Source of the DNA: Rhodobiaceae bacterium
GTDB taxonomy: Bacteria > Pseudomonadota > Alphaproteobacteria > RS24
Assembly (NCBI GenBank): GCA_024645085.1
Contig: JAHEGN010000008.1
Span: forward strand, 1-36,717
Length of the DNA stretch: 36,717 nucleotides
Reading direction: 5' to 3'
The position numbers and the translations under genes are program-made. Of this stretch, positions 17,226 through 27,155 are shown in pieces. How positions within the stretch are numbered: position 1 is the stretch's first letter; each line of letters starts with the position of its first letter. The notes under the pieces are model-generated. The model did not search any database. It saw only the letters and a program-made list of their open reading frames with translations, and was not told the DNA's origin.

Positions 17226-17659
17226 TACTCACCATCTTCAACGTCGACAGGGTCATCGGCGGCGGTATCGCGGATGACTTTTTGCGATGCCAAAAGCGCG
17301 TCCATTTTCACCGCTTGGTCAAAACTCGCATCGGCGGCGAATTTAATATCCGGCGTGAATTTCAAGCGCATGCCAGTCAGCGCGTGTTTTTTCAAACGCG
17401 GCACTTCGAGATTTAGCAAATCGACGATTTTATCGAGATTGTCGCCGCCGAGCGGCATAATATAGGCCGTCGCATGGCGCAAATCCGGACTAATGCGCAC
17501 TTCCGTCACACTAATGACCGCGCGTTTCAATATTTTGGCTTCAAAATCGCCGCGATGCAAAACCTCGCTGAGACGATGGCGCAGCACTTCGCCGACCCGC
17601 AATTGTCGCTGGCTCGGCGGCTTGCCCGCAATATTTTTTTTGCCAGATGCGGCGACCAT
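17225..17659 (-). CDS. rbfA: Ribosome-binding factor A
   Basis: Single KH-fold protein that helps mature the 5' end of 16S rRNA in 30S assembly. Recognised from RQLRVGEVLRHRLSEVLHRGDF, VISVTEVRISPDLRHATAYIMPLGG and LKFTPDIKFAADASFDQAVKMDALL. It is 144 residues long, slightly more than E. coli, with a short charged tail rich in Asp. It starts 5 bases after infB and overlaps truB. Confidence 0.95.
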   Translation of the reverse strand: MVAASGKKNIAGKPPSQRQLRVGEVLRHRLSEVLHRGDFEAKILKRAVISVTEVRISPDLRHATAYIMPLGGDNLDKIVDLLNLEVPRLKKHALTGMRLKFTPDIKFAADASFDQAVKMDALLASQKVIRDTAADDPVDVEDGE

Positions 17660-17664
17660 ATCGA

Positions 17665-20157
17665 CTAGCTATCTAATGTGCGGGCGACTTCTTCGACGCT
17701 GTAACATTCAATCATGTCACCGGCTTTAAGGTCTGTATATTTCTCAAAGGCCATACCGCATTCTTGTCCGGAATTAACCTCTTTGACTTCATCCTTAAAG
17801 CGCCGCAGAGAACTCAACTCGCCTTCATGAATAACAATGTCGTCGCGAATGAGGCGGACTTTGGCGCCACGGCGCACCAGCCCTTCCACAACCCGACAAC
17901 CTGCCGCCTTGTCGCCCTTGCCAACGGCAAAGATTTCCAACACCTCGGCCTTGCCCAAAGCTGTTTCGCGCAAATCAGGTGACAACATGCCAGCCATGGC
18001 GGCTTTCAAATCATCGACCAAATCATAAATCACATTGTAGTAACGAATTTCTGTGCCCGTCGCTTCAGCCGCTGCCCGAGCCTGTGCATTGGCGCGCACA
18101 TTAAAGCCAATAACCACAGCATTTGAGGCCGAGGCCAATGTCACATCGCTTTCCGTAATCGCGCCGACGCCAATATGAACGGCGCGGGCAATGACTTCAT
18201 CCGTGCCAAGTTTTTCAGCCGCTTGCGCAATCGCCTCAACCGAGCCCTGCACGTCGCCTTTGACGACCAGAGTCATTTCATGAATCTCAGCATCTTTCAG
18301 CTGCGTCATCATTTGATCAAGCGAGGCCGCGCGTGGGCCAGCCGCACTGGCAACTTCGCGGTCTTTACGGCTACGATATTCGGCAACTTCACGGGCCCGC
18401 GCTTCATTCTCAACAACCGAGAAAATCGTGCCCGCACCGGGCGCGCCACCAGCCCCCAAAACTTCAACCGGCATGGATGGGCCAGCTTCTTTGATTTGCT
18501 CGCCGCGGTCATTAATCAAGGCGCGCACGCGGCCCGATTCACTGCCGACGACAAAAACGTCGCCAACCCGCAATGTGCCGCGTTGCACCAGAACCGTTGC
18601 CACTGGCCCACGGCCCTTATCAAGCTTGGCCTCAATCACTACGCCTTCGGCTTCGCGATCGACATTGGCTTTCAGTTCCATCAACTCGGCTTGTAAGGCC
18701 ACCGCTTCTAAGAGGTCATCAAGGCCAGCGCCGGTTTGCGCCGAGACTTCAATCATTTGCGTATCGCCGCCCATTTCCTCGGAAATGATTTCGTGCTGCA
18801 GCAAATCATTTTTCACCCGATTAGGATCGGCTTCTGGCTTGTCCATTTTATTGATCGCCACAATCATTGGCGCTTCGGCGGCTTTGGCGTGGTTAATCGC
18901 CTCGACCGTTTGCGGCATCACCCCATCATCGGCGGCCACCACCAAAATCACAATATCGGTAACCCGCGCGCCGCGCGCCCGCATGGCGGTAAAGGCGGCA
19001 TGGCCCGGTGTGTCGATAAAGGCAATGACATCGCCATTTTTGGTCGTTGTTTGATAGGCGCCAATATGCTGAGTAATACCACCAGCTTCGCCATCGGCTA
19101 CTTTGGCCTGACGCAGGGCGTCGAGCAAAGATGTTTTACCATGGTCAACGTGACCCATAACCGTCACAACCGGTGCCCGAGGCGATTTATTGGCTTCCGC
19201 ATCATCGTCACCGACAACACCAATTTCAACGTCGCTTTCTGACACGCGGCGCACCGTATGGCCAAATTCCTCGGCAACAATCTGCGCCGTGTCCGCGTCA
19301 ATCACATCGTTAATTTTCAGCATCATGCCCTGCTGCATCAATACTTTGATGACGCCAACAGCGCGTTCTGCCATGCGGTTTGCCAATTCCTGAATGGTAA
19401 TGGTTTCAGGCAATTGCACGACACGCGATACTTTTTCGCTGGCATCTTGCGACGATGATTGGCGCTTCTCGCGCTCGCGACGCCGCTTGATAGAAGCCAA
19501 TGAGCGCATCCGCTCCTCATCATTCAAGGCATCATTAATGGTCAGTTTACCAGCCCGACGGCGGCGCTCACCAGCCCGACGATCAGGTGGCCGTTTGGCC
19601 GCTTCCGGACGGTCTTTAACTTCTTCGCGACGCGGCGCGGCAGGGCTTGCCACAGGCGCCACATCGGCTGGATTGGCCTTATCGGCTTTCTTTTTCTCGC
19701 GCGCAAGCGCCTCTGCGCGACGCGCTTCTTCGGCTTCTTGCAGGGCGCGTTCTTCGGCCAGGCGGGCATCTTCTTCGGCCCGCACTTTGGCATCAATCTC
19801 GGCCTGTTTGGCCTCCTCAACAGCGCGCACTTTGGCATCAGCAACCGCTGCCATGCGTTTATCATGCTCGGCTTTTGACAAACCGTCTGGAATTTTATTC
19901 TCAACCGGTGCCGCAGCTGGCGCGACCGTTGGTGCGGCGCTAGATGCAGCTGAAGCTTCCTCCATTGTCGCTTGATCTTCACCAGCAGCGCCCGGCTTAA
20001 TCATCCGCTTGCGGCGTTTTTCAACCAGCACAGATTTACTACGGCCATGCGAAAAGCTCTGGCGCACTTGGCCAGATTCAACAGTCCGTTTAAGGCTCAG
20101 GGTCTTGCCGCGTTGGCCAGCGCCTTCGCTATCATCGCCTTTATCTGTATCACTCAT
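17665..20157 (-). CDS. infB: Translation initiation factor IF-2
   Basis: GTPase that places initiator fMet-tRNA on the ribosome. At 830 residues it has a basic N-terminal segment and an Ala/Glu/Arg-rich probable helix or coiled coil (about 95-160). The IF2-N-like region is near 245-310. The GTPase domain has G1 GHVDHGKT (335-342), DTPGHAAF and NKMDKPEAD. Domains II-IV end in [18 protein letters not shown] and [21 protein letters not shown]. The ATG overlaps the TGA of the YlxR gene by 4 bases. This is the long alphaproteobacterial form. Confidence 0.97.
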   Translation of the reverse strand: MSDTDKGDDSEGAGQRGKTLSLKRTVESGQVRQSFSHGRSKSVLVEKRRKRMIKPGAAGEDQATMEEASAASSAAPTVAPAAAPVENKIPDGLSKAEHDKRMAAVADAKVRAVEEAKQAEIDAKVRAEEDARLAEERALQEAEEARRAEALAREKKKADKANPADVAPVASPAAPRREEVKDRPEAAKRPPDRRAGERRRRAGKLTINDALNDEERMRSLASIKRRREREKRQSSSQDASEKVSRVVQLPETITIQELANRMAERAVGVIKVLMQQGMMLKINDVIDADTAQIVAEEFGHTVRRVSESDVEIGVVGDDDAEANKSPRAPVVTVMGHVDHGKTSLLDALRQAKVADGEAGGITQHIGAYQTTTKNGDVIAFIDTPGHAAFTAMRARGARVTDIVILVVAADDGVMPQTVEAINHAKAAEAPMIVAINKMDKPEADPNRVKNDLLQHEIISEEMGGDTQMIEVSAQTGAGLDDLLEAVALQAELMELKANVDREAEGVVIEAKLDKGRGPVATVLVQRGTLRVGDVFVVGSESGRVRALINDRGEQIKEAGPSMPVEVLGAGGAPGAGTIFSVVENEARAREVAEYRSRKDREVASAAGPRAASLDQMMTQLKDAEIHEMTLVVKGDVQGSVEAIAQAAEKLGTDEVIARAVHIGVGAITESDVTLASASNAVVIGFNVRANAQARAAAEATGTEIRYYNVIYDLVDDLKAAMAGMLSPDLRETALGKAEVLEIFAVGKGDKAAGCRVVEGLVRRGAKVRLIRDDIVIHEGELSSLRRFKDEVKEVNSGQECGMAFEKYTDLKAGDMIECYSVEEVARTLDS

Positions 20158-20723
20158 TCGCTCTCACTCCTGTTACCCCCATTTTGCGAACCCATATAGG
20201 CCACAAAACGGTTTGCCTGCTGTTGAATGCGGCGCGCCCAATCTGCATCGGTAACCGCTGCGTGTATCACATTTGTGCCGCCAAAAGCCAAGCACAATTG
20301 TTCCACTGAAAACGCTTCAAGCACCACCAAATGGCGGGCATCGGCGCGGGCCGCTATTTGTTTGCGCCCATTTTCAGCCCCGTCAGAAGCCGCCAACAGC
20401 ATGGCCACCCGACGGTTTTTGAGTGCCGCATCCACTTTCGTGAACCCTAACACAATTCGTCCTGCTTTGCGGGCCAATCCCAAGAGAGACAAAACCCGCT
20501 TTTCTAAAAGAACCGCCACTTGCGCCGCCAAATCATCAGGCACCGACAAATCGGCTTGTTCTTTTAATTGCGCCACCGCCTGAAATTGGCTGATGACCCA
20601 AAACCCGTCGCCGGGTAATTTTTCCGCCAAATCAGGTGTTACCACCCCATGTGGCGAAATAACAAAGCGCAACATATCTGCCTCGTCGGCCTGCTGACCG
20701 GTAATCCGGCATGTCTGCTGCAT
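20154..20723 (-). CDS. YlxR (DUF448)/L7Ae fusion RNA-binding protein
   Basis: Two small RNA-binding modules are fused in 189 residues. The N-terminal YlxR-like part reads [40 protein letters not shown]. The C-terminal L7Ae/L30e-like part includes [24 protein letters not shown] and MLLAASDGA. This fusion between nusA and infB is normal in alphaproteobacteria; the function is probably ribosome- or transcription-associated RNA binding. The protein starts very close to the YlxR motif, and the ATG has GAGG only 2 bases upstream, so initiation may depend on coupling from nusA. Confidence 0.9.
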   Translation of the reverse strand: MQQTCRITGQQADEADMLRFVISPHGVVTPDLAEKLPGDGFWVISQFQAVAQLKEQADLSVPDDLAAQVAVLLEKRVLSLLGLARKAGRIVLGFTKVDAALKNRRVAMLLAASDGAENGRKQIAARADARHLVVLEAFSVEQLCLAFGGTNVIHAAVTDADWARRIQQQANRFVAYMGSQNGGNRSESE

Positions 20724-20737
20724 GACCTCACGCTGCC

Positions 20738-22378
20738 CTAAACTGCGGGCACCTCAGCCTCGGCTTCGGCTTCTTCTTCGGCCAAAAGCGCGGCTTGTTG
20801 CTCAGCCGCTTGCGCGTCCAATTCTTCCTGCGTTACCCAGCCAACTTTCACCCGCGACTGCATAATAATCGCTTCCGCTTCATCGGCGGTGATATCGAAA
20901 CCGTCGAGAATACCGTCTTGGCGCACACGTTTGCGATCGACGGTTTCAAACCAACCAGTCAAATCATCGGTGACGCAACCAGCAAAGTCTTCCAAGGTTT
21001 TAATATCATTTTCACCCAAACGCACCAACATAGCGGGGGTCAGGCCTTCAATTTCGGCCAGATCATCGGCCACACCGATTTCTTTGCGTTGCGCATCAAG
21101 CGCCGCATTTTCGCGGTCCAAGTGATCGCGGGCACGGTTTTGAATTTCGTCGGCCGTGTCATCATCAAAGCCTTCGATATAAGTGATTTCCTCAAGCGGC
21201 ACATAAGCGACTTCTTCGACTGTCGCAAAACCCTCTGAGGCCAGCAATTGGGCAATCATTTCATCAACATCAAGCGCTTCCATAAACAACTGAGACCGCT
21301 CGCTAAATTCAGCCTGACGACGCTCGCTTTCTTGCGCCTCGGTCATGATATCAATATCCCAACCGGTTAATTGTGAGGCCAAGCGCACATTTTGACCACG
21401 ACGGCCAATGGCCAAGCTCAATTGCTCATCTGGCACCACAACTTCAATACGTTGCACATCTTCATCCAAAACAACTTTTGAAACTTCGGCTGGCGCCAAA
21501 GCGTTGACGATAAAAGCGGCGGCATCTGGCGACCATGGAATAATGTCGACTTTTTCGCCTTGTAACTCATTTACCACGGCTTGCACGCGGCTACCGCGCA
21601 TACCAACGCAGGCACCGACCGGATCAATACCCGGGTCATTTGAAATCACGCCAATTTTAGCACGACTGCCTGGGTCACGGGCGACAGAACGAATTTCAAT
21701 CACCCCGTCATAGACTTCTGGCACTTCTTGCATGAATAATTTGGCCATAAAGGCAGGGTCTGTGCGTGACAGAATAATTTGTGGGCCGCGCTGTTCGCGA
21801 CGCACGTCACGAATATAGGCACGAATACGATCGCCCGGACGGAAGACTTCGCGAGGGATTAGATTATCCCGGCGCACAACCGCTTCCCCGCGACCAAGGT
21901 CGAGCACCACATTGCCATATTCAACACGCTTGACAACGCCATTGATGATTTCACCAACGCGGTCTTTAAACTCTTCATATTGCTGCTCGCGCTCGGCTTC
22001 GCGCACGCGTTGCACAATCACTTGTTTGGCAGCTTGGGTGGCAATGCGGCCAAATTCAACCGGCGGCAGTTCGTCAATAATCTCATCACCAATTTGCGCT
22101 TCAGGATTTTCGCGCTGGGCCACGGCCAGTGAAATTTCCGTATCATCATTTTCGACCAATTCGACCACTTGAACGGCGCGCAGCAAACGCGTTTCGCCAG
22201 TCTTTGAATTGATGTCGACGCGAATATCATTTTCCGCACCATAGCGTGCTTTCGCGGCTTTCTGGATGGCGTCAGCCATTGCCGATAAAACAATCTCAAC
22301 TTCAATGCCTTTTTCGCGTGCGACGGCATCTGCGATTTGCAGCAATTCGAGTTTATTTGCACTAATACCTGTGGCCAT
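20738..22378 (-). CDS. nusA: Transcription termination/antitermination protein NusA
   Basis: RNA polymerase-binding factor controlling pausing, termination and antitermination. At 546 residues it has the N-terminal RNAP-binding domain, an S1 domain (VKRVEYGNVVLDLGRGEAVVRRDNLI region, about 150-200), KH modules with VGMRGSRVQAVVNEL and AIGRRGQNVRLASQL, and C-terminal helix-hairpin-helix repeats (IEGFDDDTADEI; IEGLTPAMLVRLGE). It ends in an acidic Glu/Ala tail. GGAG precedes the ATG by 6 bases. The operon leader carries an intrinsic terminator, suggesting feedback control by NusA itself. Confidence 0.97.
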   Translation of the reverse strand: MATGISANKLELLQIADAVAREKGIEVEIVLSAMADAIQKAAKARYGAENDIRVDINSKTGETRLLRAVQVVELVENDDTEISLAVAQRENPEAQIGDEIIDELPPVEFGRIATQAAKQVIVQRVREAEREQQYEEFKDRVGEIINGVVKRVEYGNVVLDLGRGEAVVRRDNLIPREVFRPGDRIRAYIRDVRREQRGPQIILSRTDPAFMAKLFMQEVPEVYDGVIEIRSVARDPGSRAKIGVISNDPGIDPVGACVGMRGSRVQAVVNELQGEKVDIIPWSPDAAAFIVNALAPAEVSKVVLDEDVQRIEVVVPDEQLSLAIGRRGQNVRLASQLTGWDIDIMTEAQESERRQAEFSERSQLFMEALDVDEMIAQLLASEGFATVEEVAYVPLEEITYIEGFDDDTADEIQNRARDHLDRENAALDAQRKEIGVADDLAEIEGLTPAMLVRLGENDIKTLEDFAGCVTDDLTGWFETVDRKRVRQDGILDGFDITADEAEAIIMQSRVKVGWVTQEELDAQAAEQQAALLAEEEAEAEAEVPAV

Positions 22379-22446
22379 TATGATCTCCTGCCTATGGCTG
22401 CCCTAAGGGCGGGTTATATATGCCGAATAGCTCGGCGGTCGTTAAT

Positions 22447-23016
22447 CTACTCTGACTTCGTCGGTGACTTAGTCGGTTTCTTGCCTTTGCTGGCCTTCAA
22501 AGACGCTTCAAAAGCGGCGTCATCTGGCACCAAACGGGCGTCGGCGACATCGGTCAACTGAAACCCTAAAATCTGCGGCGTCTCAAACCCCTTAAGTGTC
22601 ACCTCAAGGCGCGCTTCGCCGTCTTCAAATCCTTCAATCACACCGCGAAACCGGCGTTGGCCCTCAATCGCATGCAACAGCTCAATTTTCGCTTCCTGCC
22701 CAGCCCAACGCTCGAAATCAATCGGACGGGTTAGCGGGCGACCCGCACCAGGCGACGACACCTCCAGCGAATAGGCCGCGGTAATTGGGTTTTCGACATC
22801 CAATACCGCCGATAGGCTGCGGCTAATGGTTTCGCAATCTTCAATGCGCAGCTCGCCCTCTTCATTATCGGCCATCACTTGCATAATCATCGTCGTGCCT
22901 TCGCCGGTCATGCGAATGCGCACCAAATGAAAGCCAGCGTCTTCGACCACAGGCTGAATGATGCTCAGCAAAGGCCGTGCCGGCCCCGGCGCCAATAAAT
23001 GCGCAAAATCGTCCAT
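22447..23016 (-). CDS. rimP: Ribosome maturation factor RimP
   Basis: 30S assembly factor. The family signature is visible in LLSIIQPVVEDAGFHLVRIRM, EDCETISRSLSAVLDVENPI and YSLEVSSPGAGRPLTRPIDFERWAGQ. The ATG at 23016 (MDDFAHLLAPG) is chosen because GAGG lies 6 bases upstream and because the longer frame, starting at 23118, would run through the proposed terminator hairpin. The result is 189 residues, longer than E. coli RimP because of a C-terminal Lys/Pro/Ser tail. First gene of the nusA-infB operon. Confidence 0.95.
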   Translation of the reverse strand: MDDFAHLLAPGPARPLLSIIQPVVEDAGFHLVRIRMTGEGTTMIMQVMADNEEGELRIEDCETISRSLSAVLDVENPITAAYSLEVSSPGAGRPLTRPIDFERWAGQEAKIELLHAIEGQRRFRGVIEGFEDGEARLEVTLKGFETPQILGFQLTDVADARLVPDDAAFEASLKASKGKKPTKSPTKSE

Positions 23017-23068
23017 ATCAAACCTCGAAGGCCACCCCATGGTGCGCCACCAATTACGTTTCGGCACT

Positions 23069-23102
23069 AAAAAAAGCGGGGCTCTTTCGAGCATCCCACT
23101 TT
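23069..23102 (-). terminator. Intrinsic terminator (attenuator) in the rimP-nusA leader
   Basis: On the minus-strand transcript, AAAGUGGG-AU-GCUC pairs with GAGC-CCCGCUUU. This gives 12 pairs including one G-U, a 2-base AU bulge and a GAAA tetraloop (stem 23102-23073). The U-run continues through 23069. It lies between the proposed promoter and the rimP start, so it interrupts the leader of the operon rather than ending a gene. It could instead be the trmB terminator for read-through transcripts; both can be true. Confidence 0.75.
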
Positions 23103-23126
23103 GAAAAAGTAGCACCAATGCGATGC

Positions 23127-23154
23127 ACTATAGCGTTTTTCGCGATTTCGGCAA
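23127..23154 (-). promoter_or_regulatory. Putative promoter of the rimP-nusA-infB operon
   Basis: TTGCCG (23154-23149), 16-base spacer, TATAGT (23132-23127) on the minus strand. It sits just after the trmB stop (23171) and gives a leader of about 100 bases before rimP. Assignment is by inspection. Confidence 0.5.
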
Positions 23155-23170
23155 GTGTTGTTTGAACGGC

Positions 23171-23878
23171 CTATAAATAACCGGCCTGAAGAGCCGCGCG
23201 GCGCTCAAATTGCAAATAGCCCGGCTGGCGACCGGCGGCAATGGCTTTGGCTTCATAGCGGGTGCCGGGCCAAGCCGGTGGCGCCTGCAGCCAATCATCG
23301 GCGCGCTTGGCTGTCCATGAAAAGCCGCCATGGCGTTTGACGTGCGACAAAGTCCAAGCGAGATAATCGGCAATGTCACTGGCCACGAAAAATTGCCCGC
23401 CGGGGCGCAGAACGCGGAAAATTTCTTGCACATTCTTCTGGCTGATAAACCGCCGCTTATTGTGGCGCAATTTATGCCACGGGTCGGGATATAATAAATA
23501 CACCACATCCAGACCGCCATCGGGCAACGCATCGAGCACGTCGCGCGCGTCGTCATCATGAATGCGAATATTATTCATGCCGTCTTCGCTAATCGACAGC
23601 AATAATTTGGCAACGCCATTGATAAATGGCTCACAGCCAATATAGCCAGTGTCGGGATTGGCTGCCGCGCGGGCCGCTAAATGTTCTCCACCGCCAAAAC
23701 CAATCTCCAGCGCATAGCTTTGCCGTGGGCGGTCGAAACATTTATCCAACGTCTTGGCTTGCGCTAAATCCAAACGCAATGTCGGCAACAAACTATCGAC
23801 CAGCTTGGCTTGGCGCGGATGCAGCCGATGACCTTGCCGACGGCCATAGATAAAACGCCGGTTTTCGGTTTGGCCCAT
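23171..23878 (-). CDS. trmB: tRNA (guanine-N7)-methyltransferase TrmB
   Basis: Adds the N7-methyl group at G46 of tRNA, using SAM. Motif I is ALEIGFGGGEHLAARA and the diagnostic motif is YLLYPDPWHKLRHNKRRF; GGQFFVASDIADY and SWTAKRADDWL follow. Length 235 residues is normal. It starts 3 bases after the metK stop, so the SAM synthase and a SAM user are cotranscribed; this is the common alphaproteobacterial order. Confidence 0.95.
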   Translation of the reverse strand: MGQTENRRFIYGRRQGHRLHPRQAKLVDSLLPTLRLDLAQAKTLDKCFDRPRQSYALEIGFGGGEHLAARAAANPDTGYIGCEPFINGVAKLLLSISEDGMNNIRIHDDDARDVLDALPDGGLDVVYLLYPDPWHKLRHNKRRFISQKNVQEIFRVLRPGGQFFVASDIADYLAWTLSHVKRHGGFSWTAKRADDWLQAPPAWPGTRYEAKAIAAGRQPGYLQFERRAALQAGYL

Positions 23879-23881
23879 GAA

Positions 23882-25051
23882 TTAGAGCGCGGCTTTAATC
23901 GCCTCAGCCAAATCAGTGCGCTCCCAAGAGAAGCCACCATCAGCATCAGGCGTGCGGCCAAAGTGGCCATAGGCGGCGGTGCGCGCATAAATTGGCCGGT
24001 TCAACTGCAAATGTTCGCGAATGCCACGCGGGCTGAGATCCATCACTTGGCCGAGCACTTTTTCAAGCGCCGCCTCATCGGCTGAGCCAGTGCCGTGGGT
24101 GTCGACCAAAATCGACAGCGGCTGGGACACGCCAATGGCATAAGATAATTGAATGGTGCAACGGTCGGCGAGGCCAGCAGATACAACATTTTTCGCTAAA
24201 TAGCGCGACGCATAAGCGGCTGAACGGTCGACCTTAGTTGGGTCTTTGCCAGAAAAAGCACCGCCGCCATGTGGCGCGGCACCTCCATAAGTGTCGACAA
24301 TAATTTTGCGTCCCGTCAGGCCAGCGTCACCATCTGGGCCGCCAATCACGAAGGTGCCGGTTGGGTTAACGTAAAACGCATCTTCTGGGCACATCCACCC
24401 TTGCGGCAAAACATTTTCAACGAAAGGACGCACCATTTCGCGGATATCGGATTGTGTCAGACCTTCGTCATGCTGGGTTGAAACAACAACCGAACTGGCG
24501 CCAACCGGTACACCATTTTCATAGCGCAACGACACTTGGCTTTTGCTATCTGGGCCAAAACCCTGCACCGCGCCACTGTGGCGGGCGGCGGCCATGTCTG
24601 CCAAAATTTGATGCGCATAGGCAATTGGCGCCGGCATGAGCTGCTCGGTCTCGCGACAGGCATAGCCAAACATAATGCCTTGGTCGCCAGCCCCTTCATC
24701 TTTATTGCCGCCGTCAGCGTCAACCCCTTGCGCAATATGCGCCGATTGCGCATGCACGCGGACTTGAACTTCAGCATTTTTCCAGTGAAAGCCGTCTTGC
24801 TCATAGCCAATATCTTTCACCGCTGCCCGGGCAATGGCTTCCATTTCATCGGCCGACACCAAACCATCAGGCCGCACTTCGCCAGCCAAGACAATCAAAT
24901 TTGTGGTGGTCAGTGTTTCCACCGCCACACGAGCGTCAGATTGACGGGCCAAAAAGGCGTCAAGAACACTATCGGAAATCCGGTCGCAGACCTTATCCGG
25001 ATGCCCTTCGGAAACCGATTCACTGGTGAAAATATATGATTGGCGCGGCAT
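23882..25051 (-). CDS. metK: S-adenosylmethionine synthase
   Basis: Makes SAM from methionine and ATP. The conserved blocks are [21 protein letters not shown], the [15 protein letters not shown]-binding loop and [23 protein letters not shown]. Length 389 residues is typical. GGAG lies 8 bases before the ATG. I looked for a SAM-responsive riboswitch in the 62 bases upstream and see no recognisable one. The xre regulator directly upstream is a likely local controller. Confidence 0.97.
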   Translation of the reverse strand: MPRQSYIFTSESVSEGHPDKVCDRISDSVLDAFLARQSDARVAVETLTTTNLIVLAGEVRPDGLVSADEMEAIARAAVKDIGYEQDGFHWKNAEVQVRVHAQSAHIAQGVDADGGNKDEGAGDQGIMFGYACRETEQLMPAPIAYAHQILADMAAARHSGAVQGFGPDSKSQVSLRYENGVPVGASSVVVSTQHDEGLTQSDIREMVRPFVENVLPQGWMCPEDAFYVNPTGTFVIGGPDGDAGLTGRKIIVDTYGGAAPHGGGAFSGKDPTKVDRSAAYASRYLAKNVVSAGLADRCTIQLSYAIGVSQPLSILVDTHGTGSADEAALEKVLGQVMDLSPRGIREHLQLNRPIYARTAAYGHFGRTPDADGGFSWERTDLAEAIKAAL

Positions 25052-25113
25052 ATCGCAGACTCCAGAGTTAGTAAACTGAAAGTGTTTTCGCAGTTGCGGC
25101 GGTTTTGGTCAAG

Positions 25114-25536
25114 TTAGGACTTGTCTTCTCCGGCGACACGGGCAATGTCTTCAACCATGGCCAAGAGTTTGCGCCGCGTTACATCATCATCTATTTGCAA
25201 ATAGGCCTGATTGAGCTGCACCCCTTCGCCGCTTGAAATAAAATCAAGATAGGGCGCCATTGGGTTGTTTTCCTGCATGGTGCCATATTCGGTTCCCGAT
25301 CCGGCACTTTTCAGCCCATCAAAGAAATAGCTCACGGGCACTCTGAGGGCATTGGCCAGCTCAAAAAGCCGGCTGGCTGAAATTCGGTTAATGCCCTTTT
25401 CATATTTTTGCACTTGCTGAAAGGTCAAAGCCAGCTCTTCGCCCAGAGCCTCTTGGCTCATTTGCAGCATCAACCGGCGCAAGCGCACGCGGGCGCCAAT
25501 ATAGGCATCAATCTCATGTTGTTTTTTCCTCGGCAT
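25114..25536 (-). CDS. XRE-family helix-turn-helix regulator upstream of metK
   Basis: Small DNA-binding protein with one Cro/C1-type HTH: IGARVRLRRLMLQMSQEALGEELALTFQQVQKYEKGINRISASRLFELANAL, followed by VPVSYFFDGL. The C-terminal half has no sensor domain I recognise. The ATG at 25536 (MPRKKQHEIDAY, 140 residues) lies 8 bases after AGGA; the ATG at 25542 adds two residues and is too close to it. Its position between lnt and metK is conserved in alphaproteobacteria. Regulation of metK or methyl metabolism is plausible but not shown here. Confidence 0.88.
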   Translation of the reverse strand: MPRKKQHEIDAYIGARVRLRRLMLQMSQEALGEELALTFQQVQKYEKGINRISASRLFELANALRVPVSYFFDGLKSAGSGTEYGTMQENNPMAPYLDFISSGEGVQLNQAYLQIDDDVTRRKLLAMVEDIARVAGEDKS

Positions 25537-25575
25537 TGGCATGTTCCTTTTTTTATTTTTATCAAGAACAAGTAA

Positions 25576-25604
25576 ATTATGCGTTAGCGGGGCATATACC
25601 GCAA
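25576..25604 (-). promoter_or_regulatory. Putative promoter of xre-metK-trmB
   Basis: TTGCGG (25604-25599), 17-base spacer, CATAAT (25581-25576), placed right after the lnt stop at 25611 and followed by an A/T-rich leader with AGGA before the xre start. Confidence 0.45.
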
Positions 25605-25610
25605 TGGCTT

Positions 25611-27155
25611 TTATTCTGGCGTGTGCCAGCGCCATAAAACCATTATCACGCTCATCATCATCAACCAAAGGGTGAAAAACCCAGCATCACCAATTTGTGC
25701 ATAGAGGCCAGATGGTAGCGGCGGCGGCAGGGTTACGCTCAACGTGCCGGCTTGGCCCAGAGGCAGCGCCGCCAATAGCCGCCCGCGCGCATCAAACGCG
25801 GCAGAGACGCCGGTATTGGCACTGCGCATCAGCGGCAGGCCTTGCTCAATGGCGCGCAGGCGCACATGCGCCAAATGCTGGCGCGGGCCGAGGCTTTCTC
25901 CGAACCAGCCATCATTGGTCAGATTAGCCAACCAAGCGGGGCGCTGATATTGTGCGGCCAGCAGCGGAAAAATCGCCTCATAACAAATCAACGGCGCCAA
26001 CGACGGCAAGTCGTCTTGGCTGAAGCGGGCCGCCGCCGGCCCCGCCTGATAGCCGCCGCGTAATTGGGTCAATTGCCGCAAACCAATAGCTTCGAGCCAA
26101 GCCTGCATTGGCAAATATTCCCCGAACGGCACCAGATGGTGCTTGTCGCTTCGCTGCACAAGTTGGCCATTGCCGCGCCATAACATGGCTGAATTATAAA
26201 ACTCTGTTTCACCGTCTTTGACTTGCCGGCGCAGGGCACCGGTCAAAAGATAGGTTGATTGCTTGGGCAGCTGGCGGCGCAAAGCATCGGCAAACCAATC
26301 GCCCTCGTCGATCAGCGCTGGAATGGCGGTTTCCGGCCAAATGATGATATGCGTTTGCGGCGCGGCGTCGAGACCGGCGCGGGTGATTTGGAAAATCTTA
26401 TCAATATGCGCCTGGCGTTTGTCAGCCTGCCATTTTTCACCTTGATCGAGATTGGGCTGAACCAGTAAAACCTCAACGCCCTCGGCGGTTAGAACCGCAT
26501 CTCTCTTGTTTAGAACCGTGGCCGAATAGGCAAAGCTAGCCACTACCAAAACCACGCTGGTGAGGAGCCCCCAATTTTGACGACTGACCAAAAGGGCGGC
26601 GCTGATCAGTGCCAGCAAGCCCAAACCATGCACGCCTATTATATTGACCGGTTGAGCCAGATATAACCAACTGCCCCAAGCCATGGATGGCAGGTTCCAC
26701 GGCAGGCCGGTCAATAACACTGACCGGCAATATTCCACCAAGGCCCAGAGCAGCGCCAGCCAAAGCAGTGCCAGCACCCGGGATAGCTGAGCATTGAGGG
26801 CGCGAAAACTGAGACCAAACAAGGTAAAAGCGGCGCCAGAAAACAGCGCCAAACCAGCTGGCAGCAAAGTCACGGCAAAGGGCAGCAGCCAAAGAAACGC
26901 CTCAGCGTCGACCAAAAATGCCTCGCCGAGCCAATAAAGCCCCGTGAAGAACTGCCCAAAGCCAAACAGCCACCCAAGCATGAATAGCTGCTTGAGCGAT
27001 TGACGGTGGACAAATGCCAGATAAAAAACCGTGGCGAAACTCAGATAGAAAACCGGTAAAAAATTAATCGGCGCATAGGCCAGCGGCAAGATACACCCCA
27101 GGCCCAAAGCCATGACATAAGGGTGCTGCAAGCTGAGCTGGCGCCAGCGAGACAT
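25611..27155 (-). CDS. lnt: Apolipoprotein N-acyltransferase
   Basis: Inner-membrane enzyme adding the third acyl chain to lipoproteins. The first ~215 residues hold several hydrophobic membrane segments. The periplasmic nitrilase-like domain carries the catalytic Glu275 (IIWPETAIPA), Lys338 (RSDKHHLVPFGEYLP) and Cys391 (LAPLICYEAIFP). A final hydrophobic helix lies near the C terminus. Length 514 residues matches E. coli. Its ATG overlaps the corC stop by one base. The presence of Lnt implies triacylated lipoproteins and an outer membrane. Confidence 0.96.
   Translation of the reverse strand: MSRWRQLSLQHPYVMALGLGCILPLAYAPINFLPVFYLSFATVFYLAFVHRQSLKQLFMLGWLFGFGQFFTGLYWLGEAFLVDAEAFLWLLPFAVTLLPAGLALFSGAAFTLFGLSFRALNAQLSRVLALLWLALLWALVEYCRSVLLTGLPWNLPSMAWGSWLYLAQPVNIIGVHGLGLLALISAALLVSRQNWGLLTSVVLVVASFAYSATVLNKRDAVLTAEGVEVLLVQPNLDQGEKWQADKRQAHIDKIFQITRAGLDAAPQTHIIIWPETAIPALIDEGDWFADALRRQLPKQSTYLLTGALRRQVKDGETEFYNSAMLWRGNGQLVQRSDKHHLVPFGEYLPMQAWLEAIGLRQLTQLRGGYQAGPAAARFSQDDLPSLAPLICYEAIFPLLAAQYQRPAWLANLTNDGWFGESLGPRQHLAHVRLRAIEQGLPLMRSANTGVSAAFDARGRLLAALPLGQAGTLSVTLPPPLPSGLYAQIGDAGFFTLWLMMMSVIMVLWRWHTPE

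Noticed and set aside
18175-19975. Long plus-strand open frames (173, 208 and 193 codons) opposite infB
   Set aside because: They lie antisense to a clear IF-2 gene, have the skewed composition of shadow frames (runs of Ser/Arg/Ala), and show no known domain or ribosome-binding site.
25052-25113. SAM riboswitch before metK
   Set aside because: The gap is only 62 bases and does not show the pseudoknot pattern of SAM-II or the SAM/SAH class; no other SAM-responsive fold is recognisable.
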